Positions 1 to 7,195 of a DNA stretch of 64,000 nt are shown here, in pieces. Position numbers and translations under genes: made by a program. How positions within the stretch are numbered: position 1 is the first letter of the stretch; the number at the start of each line of letters is the position of its first letter. Origin of the DNA: an uncultured Senegalimassilia sp. (lineage in GTDB: Bacteria; Actinomycetota; Coriobacteriia; Coriobacteriales; Eggerthellaceae); the NCBI RefSeq assembly GCF_934636665.1, contig NZ_CAKUAT010000001.1:1-64000 (forward strand). The letters are read 5' to 3'. The notes under the pieces were generated by a model. It made no database searches and was not told the DNA's origin. It saw nothing but the letters and a program-made list of their open reading frames with translations.

Positions 1-75
1 TACGCCCTTCTGCTTGAGGTGCTCTATCTGCTGCTCGATCGTGAGGATCGGCTTCCTATCGTGGGGTTCGGCCAT
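1..75 (-). CDS. Abi family protein, N-terminal fragment (runs off left edge)
   Basis: Only the first 25 codons are in the window, reading leftwards from an ATG at 75. The visible start contains LTIEQQIEHLKQKG, which matches the opening of Abi_2/AbiD-F type abortive-infection proteins, where a conserved L-T-x-x-x-Q-I-x-x-L segment begins the domain. An AGGAG ribosome site lies 7 bases upstream. The catalytic part is outside the window, so intactness cannot be judged. It sits next to an attachment-site copy and is probably cargo of a neighbouring mobile island. Confidence 0.6.
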   Translation of the reverse strand, partial: MAEPHDRKPILTIEQQIEHLKQKGV

Positions 76-526
76 GCCCGGTCTCCTGTCATAAAAAGTA
101 TTGCCTATTTTACCAGCATGTTCTCGACATTCGGTGGAGGCCTCACCGTCGACTCATGGGCAAGCCACCTGAGACAACTCCCTTTGACCGCCGATGGCGA
201 AGACCTGTGAGCTGGGGTTTTGCGCACGATGCGCAAGCCACCCGCGCTGATTCACTTACGATTGCAGCTGGCGGCTTGCAAGCTAAAGGGCGGCTGAGTT
301 TCAAAACGGGCGTTTTCGGCGCTATCGAGCCTCCAAAGGCGGCCAATCGCGGCCTTTGGGACAAAAACAAAAACTCAACGTCCTGAGTTTGAAAAAAGTT
401 TTTGAAGTTATCCCGACTTTTGTCCCCGAAGCCGAAGAAACGCGACATGGTGTTACTTGGCGGCACCCGGCTCGAGACGGCACCGAAAACTGGATGCAAC
501 TGGAATGATGGGGCAGCAAAATCAGA
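76..526. other. Non-coding island DNA between Abi gene and first att copy
   Basis: No supported gene; open frames here lack ribosome sites and family resemblance. It should hold the leftward promoter of the Abi gene (TAAAAT-like -10 near 96-101 on the minus strand). An imperfect hairpin, CCAAAGGC/GCCTTTGG, lies at 333-359. Confidence 0.4.
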
Positions 527-544
527 ACCATCGAGTGGGAGTAG
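527..544 (+). other. att-like guaA 3'-end core, copy 1
   Basis: The sequence ACCATCGAGTGGGAGTAG reads T-I-E-W-E-stop, the normal C-terminus of GMP synthase, but no guaA coding sequence lies upstream. The 12-base core GAGTGGGAGTAG (533-544) recurs at 6612, 13771 (last base differs) and at the real guaA end (36161-36172). The guaA 3' end is a known target of tyrosine-recombinase islands. The attachment-site reading is an inference from these four copies and the nearby integrase. Confidence 0.7.
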
Positions 545-564
545 GTTGATATCTAGCGATTACG

Positions 565-604
565 AGCCTCTGACCTGCACAAACAGGTCAGAGGCTTTTC
601 TTTT
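565..604 (+). terminator. Rho-independent terminator
   Basis: Stem GCCTCTGACCTG (566-577) pairs perfectly with 584-595 around a 6-base loop and is followed by TTTTCTTTT. It lies just right of att copy 1. Confidence 0.8.
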
Positions 605-650
605 GGCAACCTCCGGGCAACCTTTATGGTTTCACGCCCAATGAAATGTC

Positions 651-691
651 CATGCTTGCATTGCTATAATCTTTGCGACAATGCAAGCATG
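651..691. repeat. 13-bp perfect inverted repeat with a -10-like loop
   Basis: CATGCTTGCATTG (651-663) is mirrored exactly by 679-691. The 15-base loop contains CTATAATC, which fits a -10 box. There is no T-tract, so an operator over a promoter is more likely than a terminator. Its target gene is unclear, since nothing recognisable reads rightward from here. Confidence 0.45.
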
Positions 692-829
692 CGAACAAGA
701 GACGTGGCTCTGCTCATGCCAGGGTCTATATCGGAGCCGAACAATAGCCGCAACGCTTCTGTTTGCGCTTAAGATTCCTGCACTCGAAGCGTGTCTCCCA
801 CCCCTTGTCGCCCCCCGCACAGCGTTCCG

Positions 830-1501
830 CTATACGAGCTTCTTGCGCGTCTCCTTCAGTATGCCCTTCTTGAAATCGGACCACTTTCCGAAGAACTTCT
901 CGTCCGTAGCGGTGGCTGTATGGTCCGCGTACTTGATTGCTGTGAGTTCCATGGTACAGATGTAGTCCGCCGCCTGCGACAGCCGGTACTCAGAAGGCTG
1001 CGCCGAGCGGTAGACGACCGCATTCTTCGACAGCGCATACTCGATCGCACGGTGAAGCGATTCCGCGACGGAGTGCTGGCCATTGTCGTAGTAAACCTTG
1101 ACCGCGTCGTACGCCTGCAGCTCCGCAAGGTTGTCGAACAGGAAGTTCACTATATCCCTGCGCATCGCCCCCGCGAGCTTATCGAGCGAGGCGAACTGCT
1201 TGGTCGCGTATGCGAAGGTATGATACCTCACGGGCATGTGGCGGAAGAATACCCGGAAGGAGCCGAGCATCATCTTGCGCGTTCTCAGGTCGAGCCCGGA
1301 ATACAGATCCTTGCCGTTCATGAGCGGCGACGCGTGAAAAGGTATGTCCGGAAGCCCTTTCGCGCGGAGGGCGCTCTCATATGCCTCGATTGAGTCCGCG
1401 ATGCTGTCGGATTGGTCGTGCATGACGACGGTGAGCAGGTAGTAGCGGTCGGAGAGGCCGTCACTTCCCGACTCGTCGACGAAGATGCTGAGTTCTCGCA
1501 T
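830..1501 (-). CDS. DUF3800 domain protein
   Basis: A 223-residue protein opening MRELSIFVDESG, the characteristic acidic start of DUF3800 proteins, which have an RNase-H-like fold with D-E near the N-terminus. A second acidic/Asp segment (VYYDNGQHS) follows in mid-protein. I chose the ATG at 1501 because AGGAGAA precedes it; a longer frame begins at 1546 inside a terminator. DUF3800 genes are common cargo of phages and islands, and no specific activity can be claimed. A truncated homologue lies at 20706-21041 in this window. Confidence 0.75.
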   Translation of the reverse strand: MRELSIFVDESGSDGLSDRYYLLTVVMHDQSDSIADSIEAYESALRAKGLPDIPFHASPLMNGKDLYSGLDLRTRKMMLGSFRVFFRHMPVRYHTFAYATKQFASLDKLAGAMRRDIVNFLFDNLAELQAYDAVKVYYDNGQHSVAESLHRAIEYALSKNAVVYRSAQPSEYRLSQAADYICTMELTAIKYADHTATATDEKFFGKWSDFKKGILKETRKKLV

Positions 1502-1515
1502 TATTCTCCTGGATA

Positions 1516-1545
1516 AGAAAAAAGCCGGGGAAAACGTCCCCGGCA
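1516..1545 (-). terminator. Terminator of the rep/HTH transcript
   Basis: On the minus strand, GCCGGGGAC-GTTTT-CCCCGGC (1524-1544) is followed by a run of T (A's at 1518-1523 on the plus strand). It separates the rep transcript from the DUF3800 gene, which therefore probably has its own weak promoter or depends on read-through. Confidence 0.75.
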
Positions 1546-1583
1546 CTTGGAAGCCTTCCTAACGGAAAACCAATTACCTTATA

Positions 1584-1991
1584 TCATGGGCTGCGCGGAA
1601 GTTCAAGGCGCGCGTCGGCGTTACTTTGATGGGTCCGCACTCTACCAGATGGTCGCGACCACGCCGGAATCGATGCCCGCAACATAGCGCACCTGGACGG
1701 ACATGCAAGCGACAGACGGCACGTGCTCGGCTTCTCGCTCCTTCCCGACCCCCAGCGAGACGAGACCTTGGTGCCAGCAATTTCACCACCCCGGCCACAG
1801 TCGTGCAGCACGATGCCGTCGCGCGTCTTGCCGCCGATGTAACGGATCGGGAACGGGTCATCGGGGTCCCTGGCGAGCCGGTACGTGGCGTCGCGGCTGA
1901 TGCGCAGCATCGCGCACGCCTCGTCGGCGCCGAATATCGCGTTGGTCGATGCGATGAGCCTCACCTGGCTCCTGCTAATGCTCTTGGTCAT
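1584..1991 (-). pseudogene. Excisionase/AlpA-like HTH protein, probably frameshifted
   Basis: From the ATG at 1991 the first 60 or so residues look like a winged-helix DNA-binding start: ADEACAMLRISRDATYRLA, then FPIRYIGGKTRDG. After about residue 65 the composition becomes unnatural. A better-looking reading (VSLGVGKEREAEHVPSV, then VRYVAGIDSGVVATIW and a TAG at 1642) appears in another frame. The start overlaps the RepA stop by 17 bases, so the two are translationally coupled. I read this as a broken small regulator or replication accessory gene. Confidence 0.45.
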
Positions 1992-2874
1992 GGTCGTCCT
2001 CGAGCTCCTTTCGTCTCGAGGCTCCCTCGTGCGCCCAGCCACGGGCGGCTCCCGGGGCGGTCGCCGCCGTCATCCCGGCGATCCCCACCTCTTCCATGAG
2101 CGCGTTCGTGGAACCTTCCCAATGACCGAGATCGGCGACGAACCCGATGACCGCGGATACGCACAGAGGCACCGTCGATTCGGCCAGCTCCTCTGCCGTT
2201 TTCTCCTTGACCATCTCCCAGCGGTAGCCGCGAAAGCTGATGTCCGCCACCCTTTCCTCGACGTCTCTGCCGGTGATGGTCAGCGTGGCGTCGTTGTCGT
2301 TCCTGTTCCTCTTGATGACCCAGGTGAAGTCCGCCGCGCCGGTGATGGCGTTGGTGCCGGAGACGGTGTTCATGACGTCGCTGTCGCCCATCTTGCGGGT
2401 GTGGTGGACGATGAGGATGGTTATCCCGTGCGCGTCGGCGAAGCGCTTCAGCTCCGAGATGTCCCTGTAGTCGGCCGAATAGCTGTAGTCACGCGAAGTG
2501 GTCCTGACCATCTGCAGCGTGTCGATGATCACCAACGCGAGGTCCGGGTGGCCTTCGTGGAAATCGGCGAGCTGGTCCAGGAGGCCGCCGGCCAGGGCAT
2601 CGGCCTCCGTGGCGAAGAACAGGTTGCCGTCAACCTCGTCAGCGAGCCTCCAGAGGCGCTGCGTGATCCTTTGGTAGGTGTCTTCCAGCGGAAGGTGCAG
2701 AACGGCTCCCTTGCGCACCTGATGGCCCCACAACGGCGTTCCCGTCGCCACGCAGATGCCGATTTCCATGGCCAGCCAGCTCTTGCCGGACTTGGGCGCC
2801 GCGCACAGAAAGCCGAGGCCGTCGCCCATGAGCCCATGGATGAGCATGGGCCTCTCCTCGATGGGGTCGGTCAT
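1975..2874 (-). CDS. RepA-like AAA_25 ATPase (replicative helicase/RepA type)
   Basis: A 299-residue protein with Walker A APKSGKSWLA near residue 27 and a Walker B-like LALVIIDTLQMV followed by IVHHTRK, as in the RepA/DnaB-type ATPases of mobilisable elements. In such islands it would load or unwind DNA at the element's own origin. The domain normally starts about 20 residues earlier. The preceding codons read TRTAQDL in frame back to a TGA at about 2905, so the true start is either a non-ATG codon or a GTG near 2911 followed by a one-base frame change. The C-terminus after residue 270 also looks atypical. It may be non-functional. Confidence 0.6.
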   Translation of the reverse strand: MTDPIEERPMLIHGLMGDGLGFLCAAPKSGKSWLAMEIGICVATGTPLWGHQVRKGAVLHLPLEDTYQRITQRLWRLADEVDGNLFFATEADALAGGLLDQLADFHEGHPDLALVIIDTLQMVRTTSRDYSYSADYRDISELKRFADAHGITILIVHHTRKMGDSDVMNTVSGTNAITGAADFTWVIKRNRNDNDATLTITGRDVEERVADISFRGYRWEMVKEKTAEELAESTVPLCVSAVIGFVADLGHWEGSTNALMEEVGIAGMTAATAPGAARGWAHEGASRRKELEDDHDQEH

Positions 2875-2914
2875 GAGGTCCTGGGCCGTCCTGGTCTGCA
2901 GGAGAAGTCACCGT

Positions 2915-3286
2915 TTACCTCTCCAATCCCATGATCAGGTCGTCGTCGGAGGCTGCCGCAGCATCGTCTTCCCCACCCAATGCGGCGAAGATGCCAGCCA
3001 GCATCCTGACCAACTCCGATAGGTCCTGTGGCAGGACCTGCCCCGCGTCAAGGCGCCTGAGCTCCTTGAAGGCATAGAGCATGTTCTCCTCCATGTACAG
3101 CTGCATGCGCTTGTTGGGAATCACGGTCACTTCGCGCTGCAATACCCTGCTGATTAGGTAGTCCTGCTTGGTCATTCCGCTCATGTCCGCGTACCTCTGC
3201 AGCAGATCCGCCTCCTCCGGGGACATCCGGAATGCGACGGTCTTGCTTCGCATGCGGCCCTGGGGGTCGAGGTTCTTCTCGCTCAT
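2915..3286 (-). CDS. MobC-like / ribbon-helix-helix mobilisation protein
   Basis: A 123-residue protein whose N-terminal half (KTVAFRMSPEEADLLQRYA, then MTKQDYLISRVL) resembles MobC relaxosome proteins: a short beta strand then two helices ending in the conserved Y-L-x-x-R/A-L. The C-terminus is acidic and Ala/Asp rich. Its ATG overlaps the integrase stop in an ATGA. No relaxase is visible in the element, so the protein would have to act with a helper relaxase, or be a plain DNA-binding regulator. Confidence 0.5.
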   Translation of the reverse strand: MSEKNLDPQGRMRSKTVAFRMSPEEADLLQRYADMSGMTKQDYLISRVLQREVTVIPNKRMQLYMEENMLYAFKELRRLDAGQVLPQDLSELVRMLAGIFAALGGEDDAAAASDDDLIMGLER

Positions 3287-4407
3287 TTGAACATCTCCTT
3301 CATTGGCTTGATCTCATCTGCGGCGAAGACCCCTTGCGGGCCGCGCTGCTCGTCGAGCTGCTGCGTCATCTCGTCCTGCTTGTTGGGGAAAAGGTGGGCG
3401 TACATCATGGTCACCTCGGTGCTTTCGTGTCCGAGCCTGTCAGCGATGGCAAGGGCGGAGAAGCCCATCTCGATGAGCAAAGAAACATGGCTGTGGCGCA
3501 GGTCGGGGATTCGGATCGGCTCGAGTCCGGCAGCCCTGCATCCTCGCTCCATCTCGTGCCTGAGGAAGTTCTTGGTGACGGGGAACATTCGGTCGGTTGT
3601 TCGGATTGCTAGATTGGCCAGCAGGTAATCCTTGATTTCGTCGATGAGGAACCTCGGGAGCACGATGACCCTGTTGGACTTGCGGGTCTTCGGCGGGGTC
3701 ATCACGTCCTCGCCGTCGATTCGGTGGTAGGTCTTGGTGATGCTGACCCTGCCGCGCTTGAGATCGAAGTCGGCGGGCGCGAGCGCCAATGCCTCGCCGC
3801 TGCGCACTCCCAGCCAGTACAGAACATCGAAGATCATGAGCAAGACGTCCTTGTCCATGATCACCCGGGAGAATCGCTTATACTCGTCCTTGGTCCAGAA
3901 GTGCATCTCGTCGGTCTTCTTGCTGCCCATTCGGTCGACCTTGCTCATGGGGTTGCTGGGAAGGTTGTAGTAGCGGACGGCATGGTTGAGCATTGCCGAC
4001 AGCTGGTTGCCGATGGTTCGCAGGTAGGAGTCCTTGTAGGCAAGGCCGTTGGACGTGGTCCCCGACTGTATGGCATTCTGCCAGCTGAGGATGTCCAGCG
4101 GCGTTATATCTGTGAGCCTCTTCTCGCCCAGGTAGGGGAGGATTTTGGTCTCGATGAGCTGCTGCTTTCCGCGCTGGGTGGTGATGCGCACCTTCTTGGC
4201 GATGTCCTTCTTGTACAGCTCGTAGAACGCGTTGAGCGTCATGTCTGGCGTTCCCTCCATCTGCCGCAGGAAGTCCACCTCCCAGGCTGCAGCGGCCTTC
4301 TTTGTCTTGAATCCGCGCTTGGTCTTCTTCTTGCGCTCCCCGGTCCAATCGCGGTAATAGCATTGGACGTAGTAGGTGCCGCGCTCGTGGTCCTTATTGA
4401 TCGACAT
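3283..4407 (-). CDS. int: Tyrosine-type site-specific integrase
   Basis: A 374-residue phage/ICE-type recombinase with an AP2-like arm-binding N-terminus (KKKTKRGFKTKKAA), a SAM-like core-binding domain (about 55-160) and a catalytic domain. Expected residues are R202 (GVRSGEAL), K240/K243, R304 (DLRHSH), H327 (LGHES) and Y336 (MMYAHL). The usual first His of the HxxR box is a proline (P301), which may weaken activity. It overlaps the excisionase upstream and the MobC-like gene downstream. It is the likely enzyme for integration at the guaA 3' end. Confidence 0.9.
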   Translation of the reverse strand: MSINKDHERGTYYVQCYYRDWTGERKKKTKRGFKTKKAAAAWEVDFLRQMEGTPDMTLNAFYELYKKDIAKKVRITTQRGKQQLIETKILPYLGEKRLTDITPLDILSWQNAIQSGTTSNGLAYKDSYLRTIGNQLSAMLNHAVRYYNLPSNPMSKVDRMGSKKTDEMHFWTKDEYKRFSRVIMDKDVLLMIFDVLYWLGVRSGEALALAPADFDLKRGRVSITKTYHRIDGEDVMTPPKTRKSNRVIVLPRFLIDEIKDYLLANLAIRTTDRMFPVTKNFLRHEMERGCRAAGLEPIRIPDLRHSHVSLLIEMGFSALAIADRLGHESTEVTMMYAHLFPNKQDEMTQQLDEQRGPQGVFAADEIKPMKEMFK

Positions 4408-4597
4408 TCGCGCCGCCCTTCTTTCCGAAGTAGCGCTCGGCGAAGTAGTCGGCGCTGACCTTTCCCTTCACCACCAGGCAGCCTTTCTCCTCCTGCTCGG
4501 CGTTGAGCTTGCGGATCACCTTGTAGGCGTAGCCCTTCGAGGTGTTCAGGGCCTTTGCGACTTCCTCTGCTCCGATCATCTGTGTACTCATTCTCAT
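4394..4597 (-). CDS. xis: Excisionase-like small HTH protein
   Basis: About 67 residues. MIGAEEVAKALNTSKGYAYKVI is the typical MerR/excisionase-fold start of a recombination directionality factor, followed by basic segments and GKVSADYFAERYFG. The stop overlaps the integrase start (4407), consistent with co-translation. Two ATGs six bases apart (4597 and 4591) are possible, with only a weak GAG upstream. It is the first gene of the leftward transcript and is divergent from the repressor across the operator array. Confidence 0.7.
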   Translation of the reverse strand: MRMSTQMIGAEEVAKALNTSKGYAYKVIRKLNAEQEEKGCLVVKGKVSADYFAERYFGKKGGANVDQ

Positions 4598-4623
4598 CTC
4601 GTGTCTTCGAGTCGCCGTCAAAC

Positions 4624-4717
4624 ATCACGGATTCGTGAGGTTTGCTTATGTGAACAGAATACCTCACAAAAACGTGAGTTAAATGGAAATCGCAGGAATT
4701 GCTCACAAATACGTGAG
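4624..4717. promoter_or_regulatory. Three evenly spaced operators between xis and repressor
   Basis: The 16-base motif (C/A)TCAC-N5-CGTGAG occurs at 4624-4639, 4663-4678 and 4702-4717, each start exactly 39 bases from the last. Half-sites CTCAC/GTGAG are inverted. The layout resembles the three-operator switch of temperate phages and probably lets the repressor at 4780 control both the int/xis transcript and its own gene. Confidence 0.75.
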
Positions 4718-4779
4718 GTGGTACCATTTGCACAGCGTTTTCAATGCGCTAGGTGGAACCATTAGGGCAGGACGAAAGC

Positions 4780-5274
4780 ATGCTTGAGGAATTGTTTGGT
4801 GACGAGAGTTCGAGATTCGCACGCACGATAAGGAGGCTCAGGGGCAAAAGGGGCCTCACCCAGAAGCAAGTGGCCGACTTCGCAGGCATCAGCGAGACCG
4901 CCTATCGCAGCTATGAGCTTGGGGCCAGGAAAGCTAAGCCCGAGATCAGCGAACGCATTGCCAAGACGCTCAAGGTCAGGCCGGAGTACCTCAGCTCCCC
5001 TGAGTTCGGCCCCTACATGGAGTTCTACTACGCAATCCTCGAGAACGAAGACACCCTTGGCTATACCGTGACCAAGATAAACGGCCAGCCAGCCATCGTC
5101 GCCAAGCCTGGCGCATCTTCCTTCTTCGCCCTACTCTCCAACTGGAACGAGATGAAGGAGAAGTTGGAGGCCAAGGAGATTACCCGAGAAGAGTACGAGG
5201 ATTTCAAAGAGACCTATGAGGGCGGCACCTGGATGAACACCCCTGATGGCAAGAGCCCTTGGACTGGGAAGTAG
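4780..5274 (+). CDS. Cro/CI-type HTH repressor
   Basis: The 164-residue protein has an XRE helix-turn-helix (IRRLRGKRGLTQKQVADFAG, then ISETAYRSYELG) near residues 17-60. A short variable C-terminal part has no Ser-Lys protease motif, so SOS-type self-cleavage is unlikely. I chose the ATG at 4780 (AGGA nine bases upstream) over the GTG at 4753. It faces the excisionase gene across the three operators and is the obvious element repressor. Six bases separate its stop from the next ATG, so the cargo gene is probably in the same transcript. Confidence 0.85.
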   Translation: MLEELFGDESSRFARTIRRLRGKRGLTQKQVADFAGISETAYRSYELGARKAKPEISERIAKTLKVRPEYLSSPEFGPYMEFYYAILENEDTLGYTVTKINGQPAIVAKPGASSFFALLSNWNEMKEKLEAKEITREEYEDFKETYEGGTWMNTPDGKSPWTGK

Positions 5275-5280
5275 GAATTC

Positions 5281-6501
5281 ATGACCGAAGATTCTCGCTA
5301 CAAAGATGAATTCAACAAGACCGGACACTCCTATGGATATTTTGTTTCAAAACCTTCGTTAAAGAAGGGCACCAAGGCCGATATTACGTGCGTGATACCT
5401 TTACTGAAGTCTGAGTACGAAATCCAGCTCGGAGAAATTGAGTCGATAATGAGCGCTTCAGCTTTTGCCGATATCATTACCGACTTCAATGACATTTTTG
5501 CGGCAGTTGTCGCTTCAATGGAAACTATCGATAGCAAGGATCTTCAAGTAGTAAAGAAAGCCCAGAGAATTCTTGAGTCGTATGCTGAAGCAATCGTAAG
5601 AACCGTCACTCACTTCGAAAACAAAATCAAGGCAACCATGGGAGAGGCGGAAGCTAAAAACTTTTCGCAGCAGGTTTCGGCGATTTACGACCAAGGCGAC
5701 TCGTACTCGCTGTTTTATAAACTTCGAAATGTATATCAACACGAGGGAAATCTTCCGCTAAAGCTTAATCGCAGCATTAATCAAAATGGTCTACCTGAAT
5801 CTAAACTGATTCTCGACAGTTCAAAACTGCTCAACGAGCACACGTCAAATTACCTCAATGAAAAGGTGAAGAAATTTTTATCAACGAGTCCCGATGTTGA
5901 TATCTACTTGCATGCCGTGATTGTTTATGAGCAGCTCAGCAATCTGTTTGATTCATTTATCAGAAATGTTCTTCTTAACGAAGAACGAGCTCTCTCATGC
6001 GCTCACCAGATAGAACAATTCACATCTCTCGAAGAACCCGTAAGTGTGCTCCTACTGACCGATCTCTACAAAGAAACGGATGGAGAATCTGATGTCATGA
6101 ACATGACCCAGACTCATGTCCCTCTGGAATATCTATGCAAGCTGTTAAGCTCGTATCTTAAAGGAAGACCAGGCCTCTTGTTCTCATACTGGGGCCAGCC
6201 TTTGAGCGAAGACATTAGGCGTTATCTTCCAGGTGCCTATAATTTGATAGGACCGGAGTATTTTAACGACACCCGAATTGTCGACATTCAAGGAATCAAA
6301 TACTCCTGGCTAAAGAAAACGCTTTCGTTCGGCGGCTCCTCAATTGAAATGACGTCCATGTTCTACGAAATCAGAGGCCAAGAGCTCGGTAAAGAACAAG
6401 CTGATACATACTGGACTCTTTATGGGGCGCTTGCGAAAGCCTTGAAAATACTTGATAAGTTACTCACAGATGCAAGCCAGCGGAATCTTGCAGAATCATA
6501 A
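5281..6501 (+). CDS. Island cargo protein of unknown function with HEPN-like RNxxxH motif
   Basis: 406 residues, visibly more AT-rich than its surroundings, which suggests a different source. I recognise no full-length family. The protein looks largely helical, without signal peptide or membrane segments. At residues 149-154, inside a helix (YSLFYKLRNVYQHEGN), it carries R-N-V-Y-Q-H, the R-N-x-x-x-H pattern of HEPN ribonuclease toxins. It lies between the element repressor and the right att core, the usual place for accessory cargo such as phage defence genes. A defence role is an inference only. Confidence 0.6.
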   Translation: MTEDSRYKDEFNKTGHSYGYFVSKPSLKKGTKADITCVIPLLKSEYEIQLGEIESIMSASAFADIITDFNDIFAAVVASMETIDSKDLQVVKKAQRILESYAEAIVRTVTHFENKIKATMGEAEAKNFSQQVSAIYDQGDSYSLFYKLRNVYQHEGNLPLKLNRSINQNGLPESKLILDSSKLLNEHTSNYLNEKVKKFLSTSPDVDIYLHAVIVYEQLSNLFDSFIRNVLLNEERALSCAHQIEQFTSLEEPVSVLLLTDLYKETDGESDVMNMTQTHVPLEYLCKLLSSYLKGRPGLLFSYWGQPLSEDIRRYLPGAYNLIGPEYFNDTRIVDIQGIKYSWLKKTLSFGGSSIEMTSMFYEIRGQELGKEQADTYWTLYGALAKALKILDKLLTDASQRNLAES

Positions 6502-6611
6502 AACCCGTGAGTGTCGTTTGAGTACATGGATTTCGCGTTTCATTGTCTACTGGGGTCAAACCACGCTACTAAACGACATAACGATGCACGAGGATTCACA
6601 ATCTCAAACTT

Positions 6612-6623
6612 GAGTGGGAGTAG
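6612..6623 (+). other. att-like guaA 3'-end core, copy 2
   Basis: GAGTGGGAGTAG, identical to copy 1 and to the end of guaA at 36161. It closes the 6.1 kb element on the right and opens the next island segment. Confidence 0.7.
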
Positions 6624-6658
6624 CAAAAACACGTGCAATACACGTGCACGACTGCCTA

Positions 6659-6700
6659 GATGGCCCCCATGGCACACTGCATCATGGGGGCCATCTTTAC
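6659..6700 (+). terminator. Rho-independent terminator
   Basis: Stem GATGGCCCCCATG (6659-6671) pairs perfectly with 6683-6695 around an 11-base loop and is followed by TTTAC. It would end transcription coming through the cargo gene. Confidence 0.7.
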
Positions 6701-6813
6701 GTATGGGAGCGGGTCACGATGTGTTCCAGTCGCCACGTGACGGATTCGCGGGAAACCGCGCCTGTCGCACGTACAATGGCCGCATGACGCACCCATGACG
6801 CAGGGAGGCCCCG

Positions 6814-7080
6814 ATGGAGACGATCAACGTCACCGTACGCATGGAGAGGCAAACGAGAGACGACGCGGCGCGGTTTTACGAGGGACTCACCGTAAAGGCG
6901 ATCACTGACGAGCTTTTCGTGAGCCGCTCGCGTCTCTACGACGCTTTCAAAAACGTGCGAGGGATGGGCGTGGCAGAGCGCCTTCGGGCAGAGCGTATGG
7001 GAGCCGCTTGCAGCCTGCTCGGCTCCGGGGAGACGGATGTGGCGCGCGATGGGATACGCGCTGTATGCGGTAGCGTAAAA
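6814..7080 (+). pseudogene. AraC-family regulator, 5' part, cut by IS21
   Basis: The frame from ATG 6814 contains the first HTH of an AraC regulator (AITDELFVSRSRLYDAFK) and the linker RAERMGAACSLLGSGETDVAR, then stops making sense at the left end of the IS21 element. The missing end of the second HTH (SAFGEAFRRTFGCSPTQWRR) is found beyond the IS at 9481-9600. The N-terminal sensor domain is absent, so the fragment encodes only the DNA-binding part. Confidence 0.65.
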
Positions 7081-7195
7081 GTCGACACTTCGGCTGACCT
7101 GATTCGGGCATAGCAGCAAAGAACATGCCGATCACAAGCTATCGGCCTAACCTAGTCATTGCTTCGGTAATCGACTAAGGAGGCCAGAAAGGAAA

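Larger units (their letters stand above)
533..6623. mobile_element. Integrative element bounded by guaA-type att cores
   Basis: A 6.1 kb unit lies between identical GAGTGGGAGTAG repeats at 533 and 6612. From left to right it holds a DUF3800 gene, a broken HTH gene, a RepA-like ATPase, a MobC-like protein, a tyrosine integrase and an excisionase on the minus strand. A repressor and an AT-rich cargo gene are on the plus strand. Stop/start overlaps link the int, xis, mob and rep genes. No relaxase, capsid or conjugation genes are present, so it resembles a small mobilisable or satellite-like island. Confidence 0.65.

Noticed and set aside
791..1393. A 200-codon plus-strand frame opposite the DUF3800 gene
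   Set aside because: It mirrors the real minus-strand gene, has no ribosome site and no family resemblance.
4624..4717. Short CRISPR array
   Set aside because: Repeats are 16-base dyads with 23-base gaps, no cas genes are near, and their place between xis and repressor fits operators.
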